Source: Anastrepha obliqua | Taxonomy: Eukaryota > Arthropoda > Insecta > Diptera > Tephritidae | Reading direction: 5' to 3' | DNA: 64,000 nt | Assembly (NCBI RefSeq): GCF_027943255.1 | Contig: NC_072893.1 | Location: 28,170,001-28,234,000 of the forward strand | Shown: positions 11,345 through 22,580 of the stretch, piece after piece | Numbering within the stretch: the stretch's first letter is position 1 | How the letters are laid out: every line of letters begins with the position of its first letter | Program-made: the position numbers and the translations under genes | Notes under the pieces: generated by a model | Database searches by the model: none | Seen by the model: only the letters and a program-made list of their open reading frames with translations | Told to the model about the DNA's origin: nothing

Positions 11345-11761
11345 CGATGTAAGGCTAGAAACTCCATAGGATTGGACCTATGCTCCGCAACGGAAACGAA
11401 GGAATGATGATGATGAAATCTTGGAAAAGACTCGGGAGTAGAGACTCGGCACACATCATCTCTTTGTCGATTTTAATGCTGCCTTCGATATAGGAAAAGA
11501 AGTGTCTATACGCCGCGATGTCTGCATCTGGTATAGCAGACAAATTAATATGCCTGTGCAAAATGACGTTCAGCAATACTAGCAGCTCCATCAGAATTGA
11601 AGAAATACGTCTCCGAGCCGTTTGATACCAAACGTGGTTTCAGATAGGGTGACCCTTTGTCGTTGTGATTTCTTAAACCTGATGCTGGAAAATATTTTGA
11701 GAGACGCAGAATTTTATCGCTCAGGCATAATTTATTATACGATCTTTAAATTGCTGACATA
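11345..11761 (+). pseudogene. RTE-like LINE reverse transcriptase, 5-prime part (family A)
   Basis: Frames read SRDSAHIISL, YAAMSASGIADKLICLCKM, NTSSSIRIEE, then SEPFDTKRGFR and LMLENILRDAE, ending in FKLLTY at 11761. This is the reverse transcriptase run leading to the catalytic YADD box. Exactly there a mariner is inserted, and the box resumes at 13031 as GDINIIGL. Indels break the frame around 11610 and 11640. Upstream endonuclease sequence is not recognised. Confidence 0.75.
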
Positions 11762-13028
11762 CGTGTATTTTTTCAAAAATTATTTACTTATTCATTTATA
11801 TCTATTTTGTCGCTTCAAAGTAATCCCCATGAAATATTATGCACTTGTGCCAACGTTTTTTCAAATCTTAGCGCAAAAATCAAAAAACCATTTTTTTATC
11901 TTATTCAGCTCTTCCTTCGATGTCGTCTTTATTTCGTCAATCGTAGCGTAGCGTCGTCCTCTCATGGGCCTCTTCAGTTTTGGAAACAAGAAAAAGTCAA
12001 AGGGGGCCAGATTTGGGGAATACGGTGGCTGTGACATCAATAGTGTGTTGTTTTTGGCCTAAAAGGCGCGCACAAGCAACGATGTTGAGCAGGCTCGTGA
12101 TACTACAGGCAATTTTTGTTCTTCCACAAATCCGGGCGTTTCTGGCGGATTGCGGATTGCTTAGCGCAAATTGCGCATAACTTGCAGGTAATATTCCTTA
12201 TTGACCGTTTTACTCTGTGGCAAGAACTCATGATGCACAACGCCGCTGCAATCGAAGAAAACGGTAAGCAACACTTTTACATTCGACCAAACTTGGCGCG
12301 CTTTTTTCGGTTTTGGTTCGTGCGGCAGCTTCCATTGAGAGGATTGAGCTTTGGTTTCCCCGTCATAACCATAAACCCACAATTTGTCACCAGTTATGAC
12401 CCTCTGGAACAATTTTCGGTCATCGTGGGTCGCGGACAGAGTTTATCATCTCATTAGCAATGCTCATGCGATGCTGCTTTTAATCAAAATTGAGCAGTTT
12501 TGGTACGAATTTTGCGGCGACGCGTGTCATGCCCAAATCATTGAAAAAAATCGAAAATCGCATGGCTCGAACCAATCGATATGTCTAGGTCCTCAGCAAT
12601 TTCTCTAACGGTGATTCGACGATTGGCCAATACCATTTTCTTCACTTCATCAATTTTTTCGTCTGTCCTTGAAGTGCTCGGGCGTCCGGCACGCTTTTCG
12701 TCGTTCACATCTTCTCGGTCTTCTGAGAGCATTTTGTACCACCGATAATCGTTGCTTTGGTTCAAAGTAGTTTCTCCGTATGACACAGTCAACATTCGGA
12801 ATGCATCCGCGCACTTAATTTCGTTTTTCACAAAGAATTTTATCCATCTTTTTGAATAGGTAAAAATCGAGGACGAGCCGAAACACGTGCGAGCAAAGCA
12901 GCTGTCAACAAATAACTGAAGATTCAAAATGACCGAACTCGTCGGCATGAGTGAGAGACATGAGTATCAATATATCGCCACAAAAAAATCGAAACTCGAA
13001 ATTCGCGATACTTTTTAAACACACCTCG
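11762..13028 (-). mobile_element. Mariner element, nearly full length
   Basis: It spans 1267 bp between TA duplications (11760-11761 and 13029-13030), the normal length for mariner. The right end reads, inward on the minus strand, CGAGGTGTGTTTAAAAAG; the left end is a diverged partner. The minus strand encodes a mariner transposase in order: helix-turn-helix with VSYGETTLNQSNDYRWYKML and REDVNDEKRAGRPSTS (12640-12790), ITVREIAEDLDISIGSSHAI (12560-12620), VITGDKLWVYGYDGETKAQS (12330-12400), PHEPKPKKARQVWSNVKVLL, then SPNLAPFDFFLFPKLKRPM (about 11960-12020). Frameshifts split it into at least three frames. The second catalytic aspartate block reads YHEPAQH where HHDNAPAH is usual, so that acidic residue is changed. 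It is inactive. Confidence 0.9.
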
Positions 13029-13490
13029 TATACCGGTGATATTAACATCATCGGTTTGAGGCAGTATGACACTGCATTTATCTGGGAACCACCTATATCA
13101 ATGTCAGCCTTTAAGTCCACCGGAGAGTCCATCTTTCCAACAAGTGCTAATTTGGACCAAGTAGGCAATTGAGTAGTCAATATTTGTTGTTGCTCTACGG
13201 CCGATATGCTATTTTCGCTTCGTATAAAAATCCGACCGAATGGATACTTTGTGAATACAAACGCTACGGTTCTGAAGGTATTCGATGCGGTACCTCTGGT
13301 GGTAGCAGAGGAAGAGGAAGGCCTCCTCTGCGTTGGAGAGATCAGCTGGAGAAGGACGTGGTTTCACTTGGTGTGTCCAACTGGCGCTGGTTAGCACGAG
13401 AAAGAACCGACTGACGCGCTTTATTAAACTTAGCGAAAATTGTTTATAGCGGTTATTGTGCCAATCAAGAAGAAGAAAACGATGAAAACA
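13029..13490 (+). pseudogene. RTE-like LINE (family A) continuation and 3-prime end
   Basis: After the mariner the reverse transcriptase resumes with GDINIIGLRQYDTAF, then AFKSTG and TSANLDQVGN, corresponding to the CYFGLSRQLSS block in sister copies. An internal deletion removes the LTYGAEAW section. It continues with GGSRGRGRPPLRWRDQLEKD and SLGVSNWRWLARERTD (frame ending 13412) and finishes at TGTGCCAATCAAGAAGAAGAA. The GAA-rich tail is shared by the copies at 19800, 22580 and 49965 and by the micro-insertions at 30501 and 45723. Confidence 0.8.
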
Positions 13491-16240
13491 AGAGTATCGA
13501 CATAAGAAGTAATGCAGAAGCTTGGATGGCCATTATGGAAGTAAAATTGCTTTCCCATTTTCCTTTGCAGGTCTTTCTATGTAATAGCACTAAACTTGTA
13601 AGACTACGAGCATAACTTTACAGATCTGGTGATTTTGTATTCAGCTTGAAAGAGGAGTTATAGATTTTCACTTTAATAAAATAGTGGAACCTGAAGAAAT
13701 CTAAATTTGTATATGTTTTATTCTAGAACAACATTAAGGCACGTCGTTTCAAAGATACTTTGTTTCTGTAAAAGAAGATCTCGATCTTGAATGAAAAGAG
13801 AAAATGGATGTGCTAATTTTTATACGCCACGTTAAAAAAGTTATTGCAGAGGGAGTTATTGATACGCTTAGACATTTAATTTGTCATTTTAATTAATGTT
13901 AGCAATTTTTTATACAAAAATATTTCATTCTGCTACAAAAACTGTAGTACTTCCACTATAAGTTCAGCTCTGGCGGACCACCAATCTTTGACGTCTTCGA
14001 AGAGAAAAGGACAGAGACAGATGCTTTTCATCAGAGCCACCCATTGAAATATGAACATTTATATGTGTATAAGTCCGGCTTAAAACTCCAAAAATTTAAA
14101 AATTAAAAAAAACCTGGTTTTGAAACAAAAGAATAGTAAAAATTCCTTATGAAACCCAACACCGGTTCATGTAAAGGATTAAGTGTATTTTCTTTGAAAT
14201 ATTGTGTTCATTTTTATTGATTATCCTTTTCCGGAAAATATATTTTTATGCTGTGCATTTTTTTTTTTGCCGAAACGCGGCGCAACTGTTGCCTTCTTTT
14301 CTGCCCTCTGTGTTTGGCTGTGTGTCATGCAACTATTGAAATATCATAATTTCTAAATTGATCCCAACAAATGATCCCTTCTCAGCCTTTAACAACAACA
14401 ACTCGTAGGCGTACAAATGCGCACATCTTTACGTCAAATTAAATAGGTCTTTAAGGACTATTTGGAAAAAGGGATAATAAATCAATTATCGCGTTGGATT
14501 TCGTTACAGAACCCAATAAAATTGATATGTATGCGTTTATGAGGAGCGTAAAATTGTTATTTTATTGTAGTCTAATATTTATTGTTTACAGTTCCGGATC
14601 ATTGTGCAGCAACAAGCGTGGCAGGATCAACGTGGCAACGTGCATTTGTCCGCGCAGGCGTACAGCGCAACGGGGCCATTTCAGTGCAATAAATTGCCAT
14701 TGTCAGTCACTCGTCAAGGCGGCGCGCAATGGCAGCGCGGTGCCATGAAAGTCGGTTGTCTCCACTTGTGCCGGTTTTCGGCTGCCAATCAAGCATGCAA
14801 GAAACAAGAGCAGCGGCGGTGACGTTGGTGGTGGCGGTGGCGCACGCACGCCGTCTTGGGTGCACGCATGTGTTGTCCTTTATGGCACTTAAAGCCTAAG
14901 GATATGCGAGGGCAACTGCTGGCGTAACCCAGTACAGGAAACCAGGCAGTTGGAGCATTGCAGCGGCTTTAGCGCGTGTTTTCTTGCTAACCACCAGCGG
15001 CGGCGGTGGCATGCGGCAGGCGGCTGAGTCTACAGCTATTAATAGTTGCGTTTTGTATCCTTTGCCTCGTTTCAATTTTATATTTTCAGTTTTCGTTTTT
15101 TTGCTTTTTTCAATAAAATTTTATTGTTTTTATTTATGGTGTTGCTCATTGAATTGTCCAATTTTTATTAACTGGCAGTTGCTCGGGTATTATCCTTTCG
15201 CAATGCGGCGCTATTTGCCCTTGTTATGCCTTTCGTTTTCTTTGAGCTGCCTTTAAAGGTTTTGAGTATTTTTTTTCGGAGTATTTTTGGCAATTTTTGA
15301 TGTGTTGAAGTATTTGGTTTTCCTATATCTTAAATGCAATTAGTTAATAGCCACACACATTGAACAGTTCTTTGTTTCCGCCTTTAGTCGAATACTTTAT
15401 TATCCTTCTTAGCGGGCATAGACAGTTAGTCGGGCGTGCGTGAGCTCATAACATCGCCTCAGATCCGCCGAGCAGCTGTAAGTCCAACACACAATAGTCA
15501 TGTGTTTTGCTGGCTGCTTTGTTGCTGTTATGCCGGCTCATTAATCGTGTTGTTTGTTATCAAATCCAAATCCATGCAACAATGCCACATATCCGAAATT
15601 CACATGTGCATATGCACGCACGTACTTAAGTGTTTATATGTATGCAGATATGCAGCTAAGCATGCAGAAAAGGATCTGCGCATGTGTAGCGCCGCTCTGT
15701 CTTTGTTGGCCTTTGTTGGTCTTTGTTCGTCCGCCCGCCGGTGCAATGTTGCCATTGTGGCTAACCGTTTCATTTTGGTTACTTTGGTTACTTTTCACCA
15801 TTTATGAGTGGTCAATAGGCGGGTTTGCTTTATTCTGCTGTTGTCTTAAGGGCTAAGCGAGGGATAATGCACATGCAAATGATTCAAACTCAACAAGTTG
15901 GAGGTAAGTGCATTCTTTGGTATTTATTATCTGACAGGTTGAGGCTGCAACAACAACGCAAACAATGGCACAAAAGATGCATGTGAGTATATTTTTATTA
16001 ATTCTATTTTAGAAATTCGTTGCACAAAAGATGCTGCTAATTATATTTGGCAAATTTTCTTAAACGCCAGGCTATGCGTGCAGGTTTTTTTTTCATGTTT
16101 GTGCTTCGTAGAAGACCAGCTTTAAAAAAATTTAGGTGTATGTATGTGTACACTACGTTAAATAAAAGTAGCACTGGGACTCTCTGAACAGTTTTGACAA
16201 TTTATTTGAAAGTGTATGATCCAATCGGGGTTGAGGATGG
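13491..16240. other. Unique non-coding DNA
   Basis: No frame shows a recognisable domain. The 85-codon frame at 14494-14748 starts with a hydrophobic stretch that could pass as a signal peptide, but it runs into GC-rich simple sequence and has no supporting context. GC-rich GGTGGTGGCGGTGG-type sequence lies near 14830 and 15000. Confidence 0.5.
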
Positions 16241-16249
16241 TTGTTATAG

Positions 16250-16580
16250 TTGATATACAATAAGGAGCTGCTGCGTATTAGCAAAAGGGAAGATGTCGTT
16301 AAATTCTTCAAACAATGCAACGACTCCAATGGTTAGCTCATGTCAAGGCGCATGAGTAAGGAATGTCGCCAAAAATCTTTCTTAAATTATAACGCACTGA
16401 CCCTCAGACGTAAAGGAAGGCCTAGAAAACACTGCTTCGACGACGTCATCGAAGATACCATGAAATGGAAAATACATAATCTTACATACTCGTACATTGA
16501 ATCATTCAACTTGGAGAAGGCTACTTGATGAAGGTAAAGCTCACTCTGAGCTGTGACGCTGCCTGATGATGATGATAATT
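16250..16580 (+). pseudogene. RTE-like LINE 3-prime end (GAT-tailed family B)
   Basis: A frame gives LRRKGRPRKHCFDDVIEDTM with a preceding QRLQWLAHVKAHE-type block, the C-terminal signature (GHV then GRPxxRW-D-V) of RTE-like proteins. It ends with a stop and a GATGATGATGAT run at 16563-16576, as in the copy ending near 3136. Reverse transcriptase is absent; this is a 5-prime truncated insertion. Confidence 0.65.
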
Positions 16581-16730
16581 TTATGATCATTTAATTTTAA
16601 TATTGTTTATGAAAATCCAAGTTTCAAACTTTGCGAAATTTTCATATTTTTTTTTTTTAAATTTCAAGTACGCCGTTTAGTAGTTAGTCTAAGAAATTTT
16701 CTCACATTTTAACACGGAGTATTTATTAAA

Positions 16731-17050
16731 TGGCGGACGCCGTAGCCGAATGGGTTGGTGCGTGACTACCATTCGGAATTCAGAGAGGAACTTAGGGTCG
16801 AATCGGAGAAAGACCACAATGAAGAAACAGTTTTTTTTCTAACAGCAGTCGCCCCTCGACAGCCAATTGAAAACTTCCGAGTGTATTTCTGCCATGAAAA
16901 AGCCTCTCATAAGAAATATCTGACGTTCGGAGTCGGTTTGAAACTCTAGGTCCTTCCATTTGTAGAACAACATCAAGACGCATACCACAAATTGGAGAAG
17001 GAGCTCGGCCAAATACCCAAAAAAGGTATACGCACCAATTACATGTATAT
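16731..17050 (+). mobile_element. tRNA-derived SINE, complete copy 1
   Basis: The head GCCGTAGCCGAATGGGTTGG contains a perfect RNA polymerase III A box (TAGCCGAATGGG). The B box is decayed in this copy but is GGTTCGAATC in sister copies. The body carries the family core (AAGCCTCTCATAAGAAATAT, GTCGGTTTGAAACT, GGAGAAGGAGCTCGGCCAAA) and ends at CACCAATTACATGTATAT. It is flanked by a 10-bp target duplication with one difference, ATTTATTAAA at 16721-16730 and ATTCATTAAA at 17051-17060. There is no coding capacity; it would depend on a LINE enzyme. Confidence 0.85.
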
Positions 17051-17359
17051 ATTCATTAAAGATGGTAACACTAGACCAGCAACAATATTTTGTACGTTTG
17101 ATTGCCAAAGCAAAGTATTGGCAAAGTAGAACACAAGGAATGAATTCGCTTTGTTTCATTCTGGGCTGACAGCCACGTGGACACGGCGAAAGAAAAAAAT
17201 AAGTCAGCTGATTTACCGATACCACCTTTAAAAGATTCACCTTGCTTTTTAATAAGAATTTTTGGAAAAGTTTCAGGCATATACTCTTACAACACATTTA
17301 ATTTTTTGACTAAAAAATTTATGAGAATTTTTTTTTTACTAACGGTAAAGCTTAGTTTC

Positions 17360-17487
17360 GCTAGACTTATTTGAAACATTTTTATGCCTTACTCACCGCC
17401 AGTTTGTCATATGGGTTTGTTATTCTCTTCCCCAATAAAAACAACAAATACTAATCACAACAGGACCACCTGTATGCCACCATATAT
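17360..17487 (-). repeat. Dispersed repeat, inverted partner of 1460-1590
   Basis: The reverse complement matches 1460-1590 over about 120 bp with few differences (ACTCACCGCCAGTTTGTCAT, ACTAATCACAACAGGACCAC). Similarity fades outside these limits on both sides. The class is unknown. Confidence 0.6.
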
Positions 17488-19038
17488 AATATTTAGACTT
17501 CCTGCGAATTCCAGAACTCCAAAGATGTGTAGAATACGTCTATATGCATCTCTCCACTCTCTCGAAAGCCTCAGTTCCCTACGTCTCATAGCATTCAGAG
17601 AAACAGTTTCCTTGATTACCACATCAGCAGCGGGATGTTAAAGCTCAAATTCATAGTCCCTGTTGGAAATCTAGCCCTCCCTCCTGCCCATCCTTACAGT
17701 CGTTTAATTCATCACGAATTCTTTCCGCTAAACTATAGAATCACACAAAATACTCTGATGAGCTCCGAACGCAAATCTTATTTCTTTGCGGGGATTTACC
17801 TACGAGAGTAAGGAGCTTCAATGCCTCATTTTACACAGTGAAAGTCAAAACGGCGCCAACACGGCATCGCATATCGGGGTATCTTTGCTTGGGCATTCGA
17901 ATAATTTGTTTCATAGCTCAGCTTTACGCTTAAAATACTTCTACGCAGAACTGAATTAATTCATTGTGGAACAGATTCTCCAATCACACCAATGAAAGCA
18001 AAATCAAACATTCTTGAAAGTTCCTTTGCGTCCAAAGAAGCAGCCAAATATTTTTTTTTATTCTCAAGAGAGGGTAATACCTCCTGCGCGACCTTTTGTA
18101 GTGCGGACTAAATGGCGAACATTTTCACACCTGACGTTTTTGTACTTAAGCTGAACTTCGGTGGTGGGCAAGTGGCGTACGCATTTCAAAAAAACTTTTT
18201 CGTTCCTTGTAATACTATAAAATTTCGAAATATGTAATTTTAAGATGGCGAATTCAATCTGGTTCTTTCTAAGTTGAGTTTTACTGCTTATTTTCTGAAG
18301 TATTCGATTTCACTAAAACCCTTTTTTCTAGTTTTTAAGTTGGAAGACGCAGTTATGAAACAAATTTTACGAACTTCTGACTAAGTCGCTGCCGATATAC
18401 TTAAGCACAACTCCACTCTGCCCCTCCTTCAGCTAATTCTTAACTTATTTTAATCCATCTCAAATTTTACATTTCTTCAAATCCTTCGTCGTCCAACTCA
18501 TTCATCTCCATCTCATCAACTTTGCCCCACAATGCAATTAATTTTATTTATATATGGAAAATTTTAAGTTTCTCAGTTCTTTAGTTCACCAAATAGTGGC
18601 ATTAATCATTGGTGCAGTCAGCAGCAGAAATCCTCTTTCAAGTATGCGAAAGTCTGATGTATTGACGAAAACAATTTGTCAATGTGTCAGTTGTTGTCGC
18701 AACATGGCAGTCTAAATATTTACACACATCCACACGTGCACTGAACACCACACATACACATGCATGAATGTGCATATGTAAGTGAAATTCAAATATGTGC
18801 ATATGGGAGTGAAGGCAAAGTGTCGGCAACGCCCACATGTCGCTCCCTATACTGAAACGACCTTAGACTTCTTATTTTGAAGTACAGAAGTGAATTCATT
18901 AATAAACTAAATAACTTCAATGAGGAGCAGTAAATTTTAATTATCTCCTCCCCTTGAGCACCACATATTTCTTCTTACATAGTTTACTTGTCAAGCACAA
19001 CCACCGACGCAAACATACTCATATGTACGCACGCATGT

Positions 19039-19072
19039 ACATAGCATAACATAACATAACATAGCATATGCA
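19039..19072 (+). repeat. CATAA pentamer run
   Basis: Imperfect head-to-tail CATAA and CATAG units (ATAGCATAACATAACATAAC). It is a short simple repeat. Confidence 0.8.
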
Positions 19073-19216
19073 AATGTATGTAAGATGCATCCATGTCTTG
19101 GGTGCTATATCAGTCGAAAAGTCATACTCCAGGTCGTGCAAAGCTGCAGCCAATAGTTGGAAGTGAGCCTGTGATTACGTTATTTAAGTTTCAAAATTCG
19201 TCAAGCGAGGCACCTA

Positions 19217-19503
19217 CACCATCTTTGGGTGTTTGGCCGAGCTCCTCCTCCTATTTGTGGCGTGCGTCTTGGTGTTCTTCCACAAATGGAGGGACCTACA
19301 GTTTCAAGCCGACTCCGAACGGCAGATATTTTTTATGAGGAGCTTTTTCATGGCAGAAACACACTTGGAGGTTTGCCATTGCCTGCCGAGGGGCGACCGC
19401 TATTAGAAAAAACTTTTTCTTCATTTTGGTGTATCACGGAAATTTGAACCTACGTACTCCGAAAGGTAGCCACACACCAACCCATTCTGCTACGGCGGTC
19501 GCG
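19217..19503 (-). mobile_element. tRNA-derived SINE, complete copy 2
   Basis: The same SINE lies in reverse orientation: GTTTGGCCGAGCTCCTCCTC at the left and the tRNA-like head GCTACGGCGGTC at the right, with CCATTCTGCTACGG as the diverged A box complement. It is flanked by a perfect 13-bp target duplication, AGCGAGGCACCTA, at 19204-19216 and 19504-19516. Length is 287 bp. Accidental frames through it (for example one containing TADIFYEELFHGRN) recur in other copies and are not a protein. Confidence 0.92.
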
Positions 19504-19516
19504 AGCGAGGCACCTA

Positions 19517-19799
19517 GCGGTGAAGCTCAGTTCGAATATGCTTTTCAAACCGTTTTTCTAGGCTTTCTCTCGTTATTGAGTGATTTTAAGTGGCGGGTCC
19601 TAAACCCAGTGCCCAACCAGCTATCCTGGGATGCTTTGCCTTCTTACATTGGATCACTCCCGAACGGGTGTTTGGAAGCTACGCAGAGGATACTTGAGCT
19701 AATTCTGGAAGTTTTGAGTTGCTTGAAATATATGTAGAAGAATCGTCCAGGCCACTCCCTAGTGAATGGCGATCAGTAACTTTCCCCACTTGCGTGGAC
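19517..19799. other. Probable LINE or repeat remnant, unclassified
   Basis: An open run through KWRVLNPVPNQLSWDALPSY is not recognised as a domain. The sequence sits between a SINE and a family A RTE fragment and may be untranslated or 5-prime LINE sequence. I cannot name it. Confidence 0.3.
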
Positions 19800-20390
19800 T
19801 TCTACACATAGAACTATCCTCCAGAATCTCTCTTGCCAGCAAGTGCTATTTTGGACTAAGTAAGCAAATGACTAGTAAAGTCCTCTCTCGACGCACCAAA
19901 CTAACACTCTACAAGACTCTCATCATACCTATCCTAACGTATGGCGGAGAAGCATGGACGATGACAACATCCGATGAAGCGACACTTGGAGTGTTCGAGA
20001 GTAAGATTCTGCGGAAGATTTTTGGAACTTTGGAACTTGGCAACGGCGAATATCGCAGGCGATGGAACGGTGAGCTGTATGAGCTTTACGACGACATAGA
20101 CATAGCGCAGCGAATGAAGATTCAGCGGTTACGTTAGCTGAGTCATGTCATCTGAGTGGATACAAACGCTACTGCTCTGGAAGTGACATATTCAATACGT
20201 ACCAGCTGGTGGTAGCAAAGGAAGAGGAAGGGCTTCTCTGCGTTGCAAAGATCAGGTGGAGAAGGACTTGGTTTCATTTGGTGTGTCCAATTGGCGCCGG
20301 TTAGCACGAGAAAGAAACGACTGGCGCGCTTTGTTGAACTCGGCCAAAATCGCGTAAACGGTTGTCGCACCAATTAAGAAGAAGAAGAAG
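19800..20390 (+). pseudogene. RTE-like LINE family A, 3-prime fragment
   Basis: An uninterrupted frame to 20137 reads SLASKCYFGLSKQMTSKVLS, LTLYKTLIIPILTYGGEAWT, SDEATLGVFESKILRKIF and NGEYRRRWNGELYELYDDID, then IQRLR and a stop at the codon after R. Frameshifted text then carries the Arg-rich RGRGR block and VSFGVSNWRRLARERNDW. It ends at CACCAATTAAGAAGAAGAAG. This is the part of an RTE-like protein after the YADD box plus the GAA tail. It is about 590 bp long and 5-prime truncated. Confidence 0.8.
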
Positions 20391-20399
20391 TGTTATAGA

Positions 20400-21930
20400 A
20401 CAGTGGTTTCATTGAAATTGCTCAACCACCTCCTTAAAGACGGAGTTCTACTCAAAACAAACAACGAACCGAAGATTCAAGGAGAACTTTCTAAAATATT
20501 GAACTTTTCCGACTGTGAAGTGCCTACTACAGCTGTGCCGCAGACTGGCAGCACGCAAATACAACCCCAGAACTGAATGAACTCTGCACCACCACAGTTG
20601 CTAGAGGTCATTTTGGCAATAAAAAGCTTAAAAATACACAAATCACAGGGCTACGATAGAAACCAGGCTAAAATTTTAAAAGTGTGCGCAGAGTATACGG
20701 CGAAACTCCTGTTTCCAATATTCCGCTCTATTTGAGTGGAAGAGAAGATCCCTGCGGATTGGTGGCAGGGTAGTTTGGTTGTCCCCCAAAGAAAGGCGAC
20801 CTTTCCCAGTGCAAAAACTACCGCGGAAAAATGCGTCTAGTGTCCAGTATGTAAGTTTGAGTAAGCAGCAAGCTGGTTTTCCTCCACACCGTTCGTATAT
20901 TGACCAGAATAATAGCCTCCACATCATAGTTGAGCGAATGAACGAATGGCGGTCGACCCTTCAACTTGGTTTCGTTCAACCGCATATGACAGCATACCCC
21001 GTCGACGTACTTGGGAGGCACTAAAATCTAGAGGTGTTCTTGAGAAGCACAATATGCGGGTTTTAAGTGCAGAACACCCTAAAACGGCAAGCTCTCAGAC
21101 AGCATCACAACCAGCGCTTATGTTCGACAAAAATGTTTACTTTCGCCGCCAATATTTCTTATTGTTATTGATGTCATCCTACACCGTTTCGTAGATGATA
21201 AGAGAAGAGGCTTCTACACGCACTTCACCGACCATCTAGAAGACCTCGCTTATGCGGACGACATTTGCTTACTATCAGTAAAGCACTCTGACATGCAAGC
21301 CAAACTCGACGCTTTGTGCGCCGAGTCAGGTAAATTTGGCCCCAAAATCGGCATCGACAATAACGAAATCAATAAGCATGAACACCAAAAATAACAACAA
21401 TTGTATGCTTCATGGCAATATAAATTGACAAGTCGAAGATTTTACTTACCCAGGCAGTGCAATACATATATTGCGGGAAAGGATATCCTGACTAGGGTAA
21501 ATAAAACAACAGGCGCATATACTCACTGGAACTCACCACAAACATCCTCCCAAACAAAAATTAGACTATGACCATCTAACGAGGAAAATTCAATGTTTTG
21601 TGAATAGATATCTTCGGTGTATTTTCAAAGTGTGGTAGCCGAACTTCATCAGCAACGATGAGTTACATAAAAAGTGTAGCTTGCAGCCAATGGCCGATCA
21701 AATAAAGTAACGAAAGTGGAGGTGTATAGGCCCCACACTGTGAAAAGATGCAACGGAAGTCTGTGAACAAGCTCTTGATTGCAACCCTCAAGGAAGCCGC
21801 AAGAGGGGCCGATCATGGAGAAGATCACTGGAAATCGATGAATGCGGAAAATCGTTGAATCCACTAAAATTACTAGCCAAAAACAGGACCATGTAGAATT
21901 GCTTTGTTGAGACCAATGGGAGATAAAGGA
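20400..21930 (+). pseudogene. RTE-like LINE family B, reverse transcriptase relic
   Basis: Interrupted frames give reverse transcriptase blocks in order: LLEVILAIKSLKIHKSQGYD and ILKVCAEYTAKLLFPIFRSI (20590-20730), a PADWWQGSLVV-type block, QAGFPPHRSYIDQNNSLHII near 20870, MNEWRSTLQLGFV near 20940, WEALKSRGVLEKHNMRVLSA (21015-21065), LIVIDVILHRFVDDKRRG near 21170, and the catalytic box LAYADDICLLSVKHSDMQA near 21250. Thumb and C-terminal blocks end with RKRGRSWRRS near 21800 and a stop. A GATGACGATGAC tail lies at 21933-21945. YADD is intact, but the D of the AFD block is lost and many indels break it. At 1.5 kb it is the longest LINE piece with an intact catalytic box here. Confidence 0.8.
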
Positions 21931-21964
21931 AGTGATGACGATGACTTACTTGAGCAGATATACA

Positions 21965-22580
21965 AACCGCATTTGGGGATTTGGCCAATACTCCAAACCT
22001 TGACCAGCAAGCCTTATCAAAATCGTGCACATGTCAGCCAAAGATCGATAGCGATATCGAAAACTTAATCAAGCAAAGCATTTCATCGCAAGAACTTTCA
22101 CCAAAGCCCAACAAAATTACTTTAGTTCCATGGAAGCCTGCTAATTCAGTTTGCAGTAAAATGCAAGTAAATATTGACTTCAATGAACCCATAAAAGGCT
22201 TTTAGTTGTTCTTATAGTACTTTGAGAGTATTTATTTTATTTAAAACAAAGGAAATTACCTCGAAATTTGTTATTACAAAACTGAGATTCGTGAGACTTT
22301 TTGCCGTTTCGGAATTGTGAATACAATCGTAAGCGACAGTGGTCGTAATTTCGTTTCGGAAGAGTTAAATTTTTTTTAAAGCCTAACAACATCAAACTCG
22401 TACTTACAGCTAAAGCGCAATCATCGATCAATGGCCAAGTTGAAAATTTTATAAAAACTTCAAAGGAACCATCCCGTGTACATTTTCGCAACAAAGGCGA
22501 AACAAATTTTAATATAATTTTGAATACATTTTTAACGGACTATGGGGCCACGAAGCATTGTACTACAAATTAGCCATTAA
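21965..22580 (+). pseudogene. Ty3/gypsy-type LTR retrotransposon integrase fragment
   Basis: A 75-codon frame (21981-22205) covers the linker before integrase, containing PKIDSDIENLIKQS and NKITLVPWKPANSVCSKMQV then NIDFNEPIKGF, where the first catalytic aspartate is expected. Frames further on give EITSKFVITKLREFFCRFGI, NTIVSDSGRNFVSEEFKFF with the second aspartate of the DDE core, and SSINGQVENFIKTSK with the ENF glutamate, then ILNTFLTDYGATKHCTT. A stop after PIKGF and frame changes inactivate it. No LTRs, gag, protease or reverse transcriptase are seen nearby, so this is an isolated internal piece. Confidence 0.75.

Larger units (their letters stand above)
17051..19203. other. Mostly unique DNA
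   Basis: No gene recognised. It includes one arm of an inverted dispersed repeat (17360-17487) and a pentamer run near 19040. Frames near 17384-17641 and 16839-17297 overlap repeats and are not credible genes. Confidence 0.5.

Noticed and set aside
14494..14748. Small secreted protein with a signal-peptide-like start
   Set aside because: The hydrophobic stretch is plausible, but the rest is GC-rich low-information sequence, with no homology, promoter or splice support.
16735..16830. A functional tRNA gene at the A and B box
   Set aside because: The sequence cannot fold as a normal tRNA with a paired acceptor stem, and it is followed by the SINE body and flanked by target duplications.
19229..19447. 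Recurring frame with TADIFYEELFHGRN as a conserved protein
   Set aside because: The same frame appears in the SINE copies at 19217 and 41691 and is broken in others; the conservation is at DNA level in a tRNA-derived SINE read in reverse.
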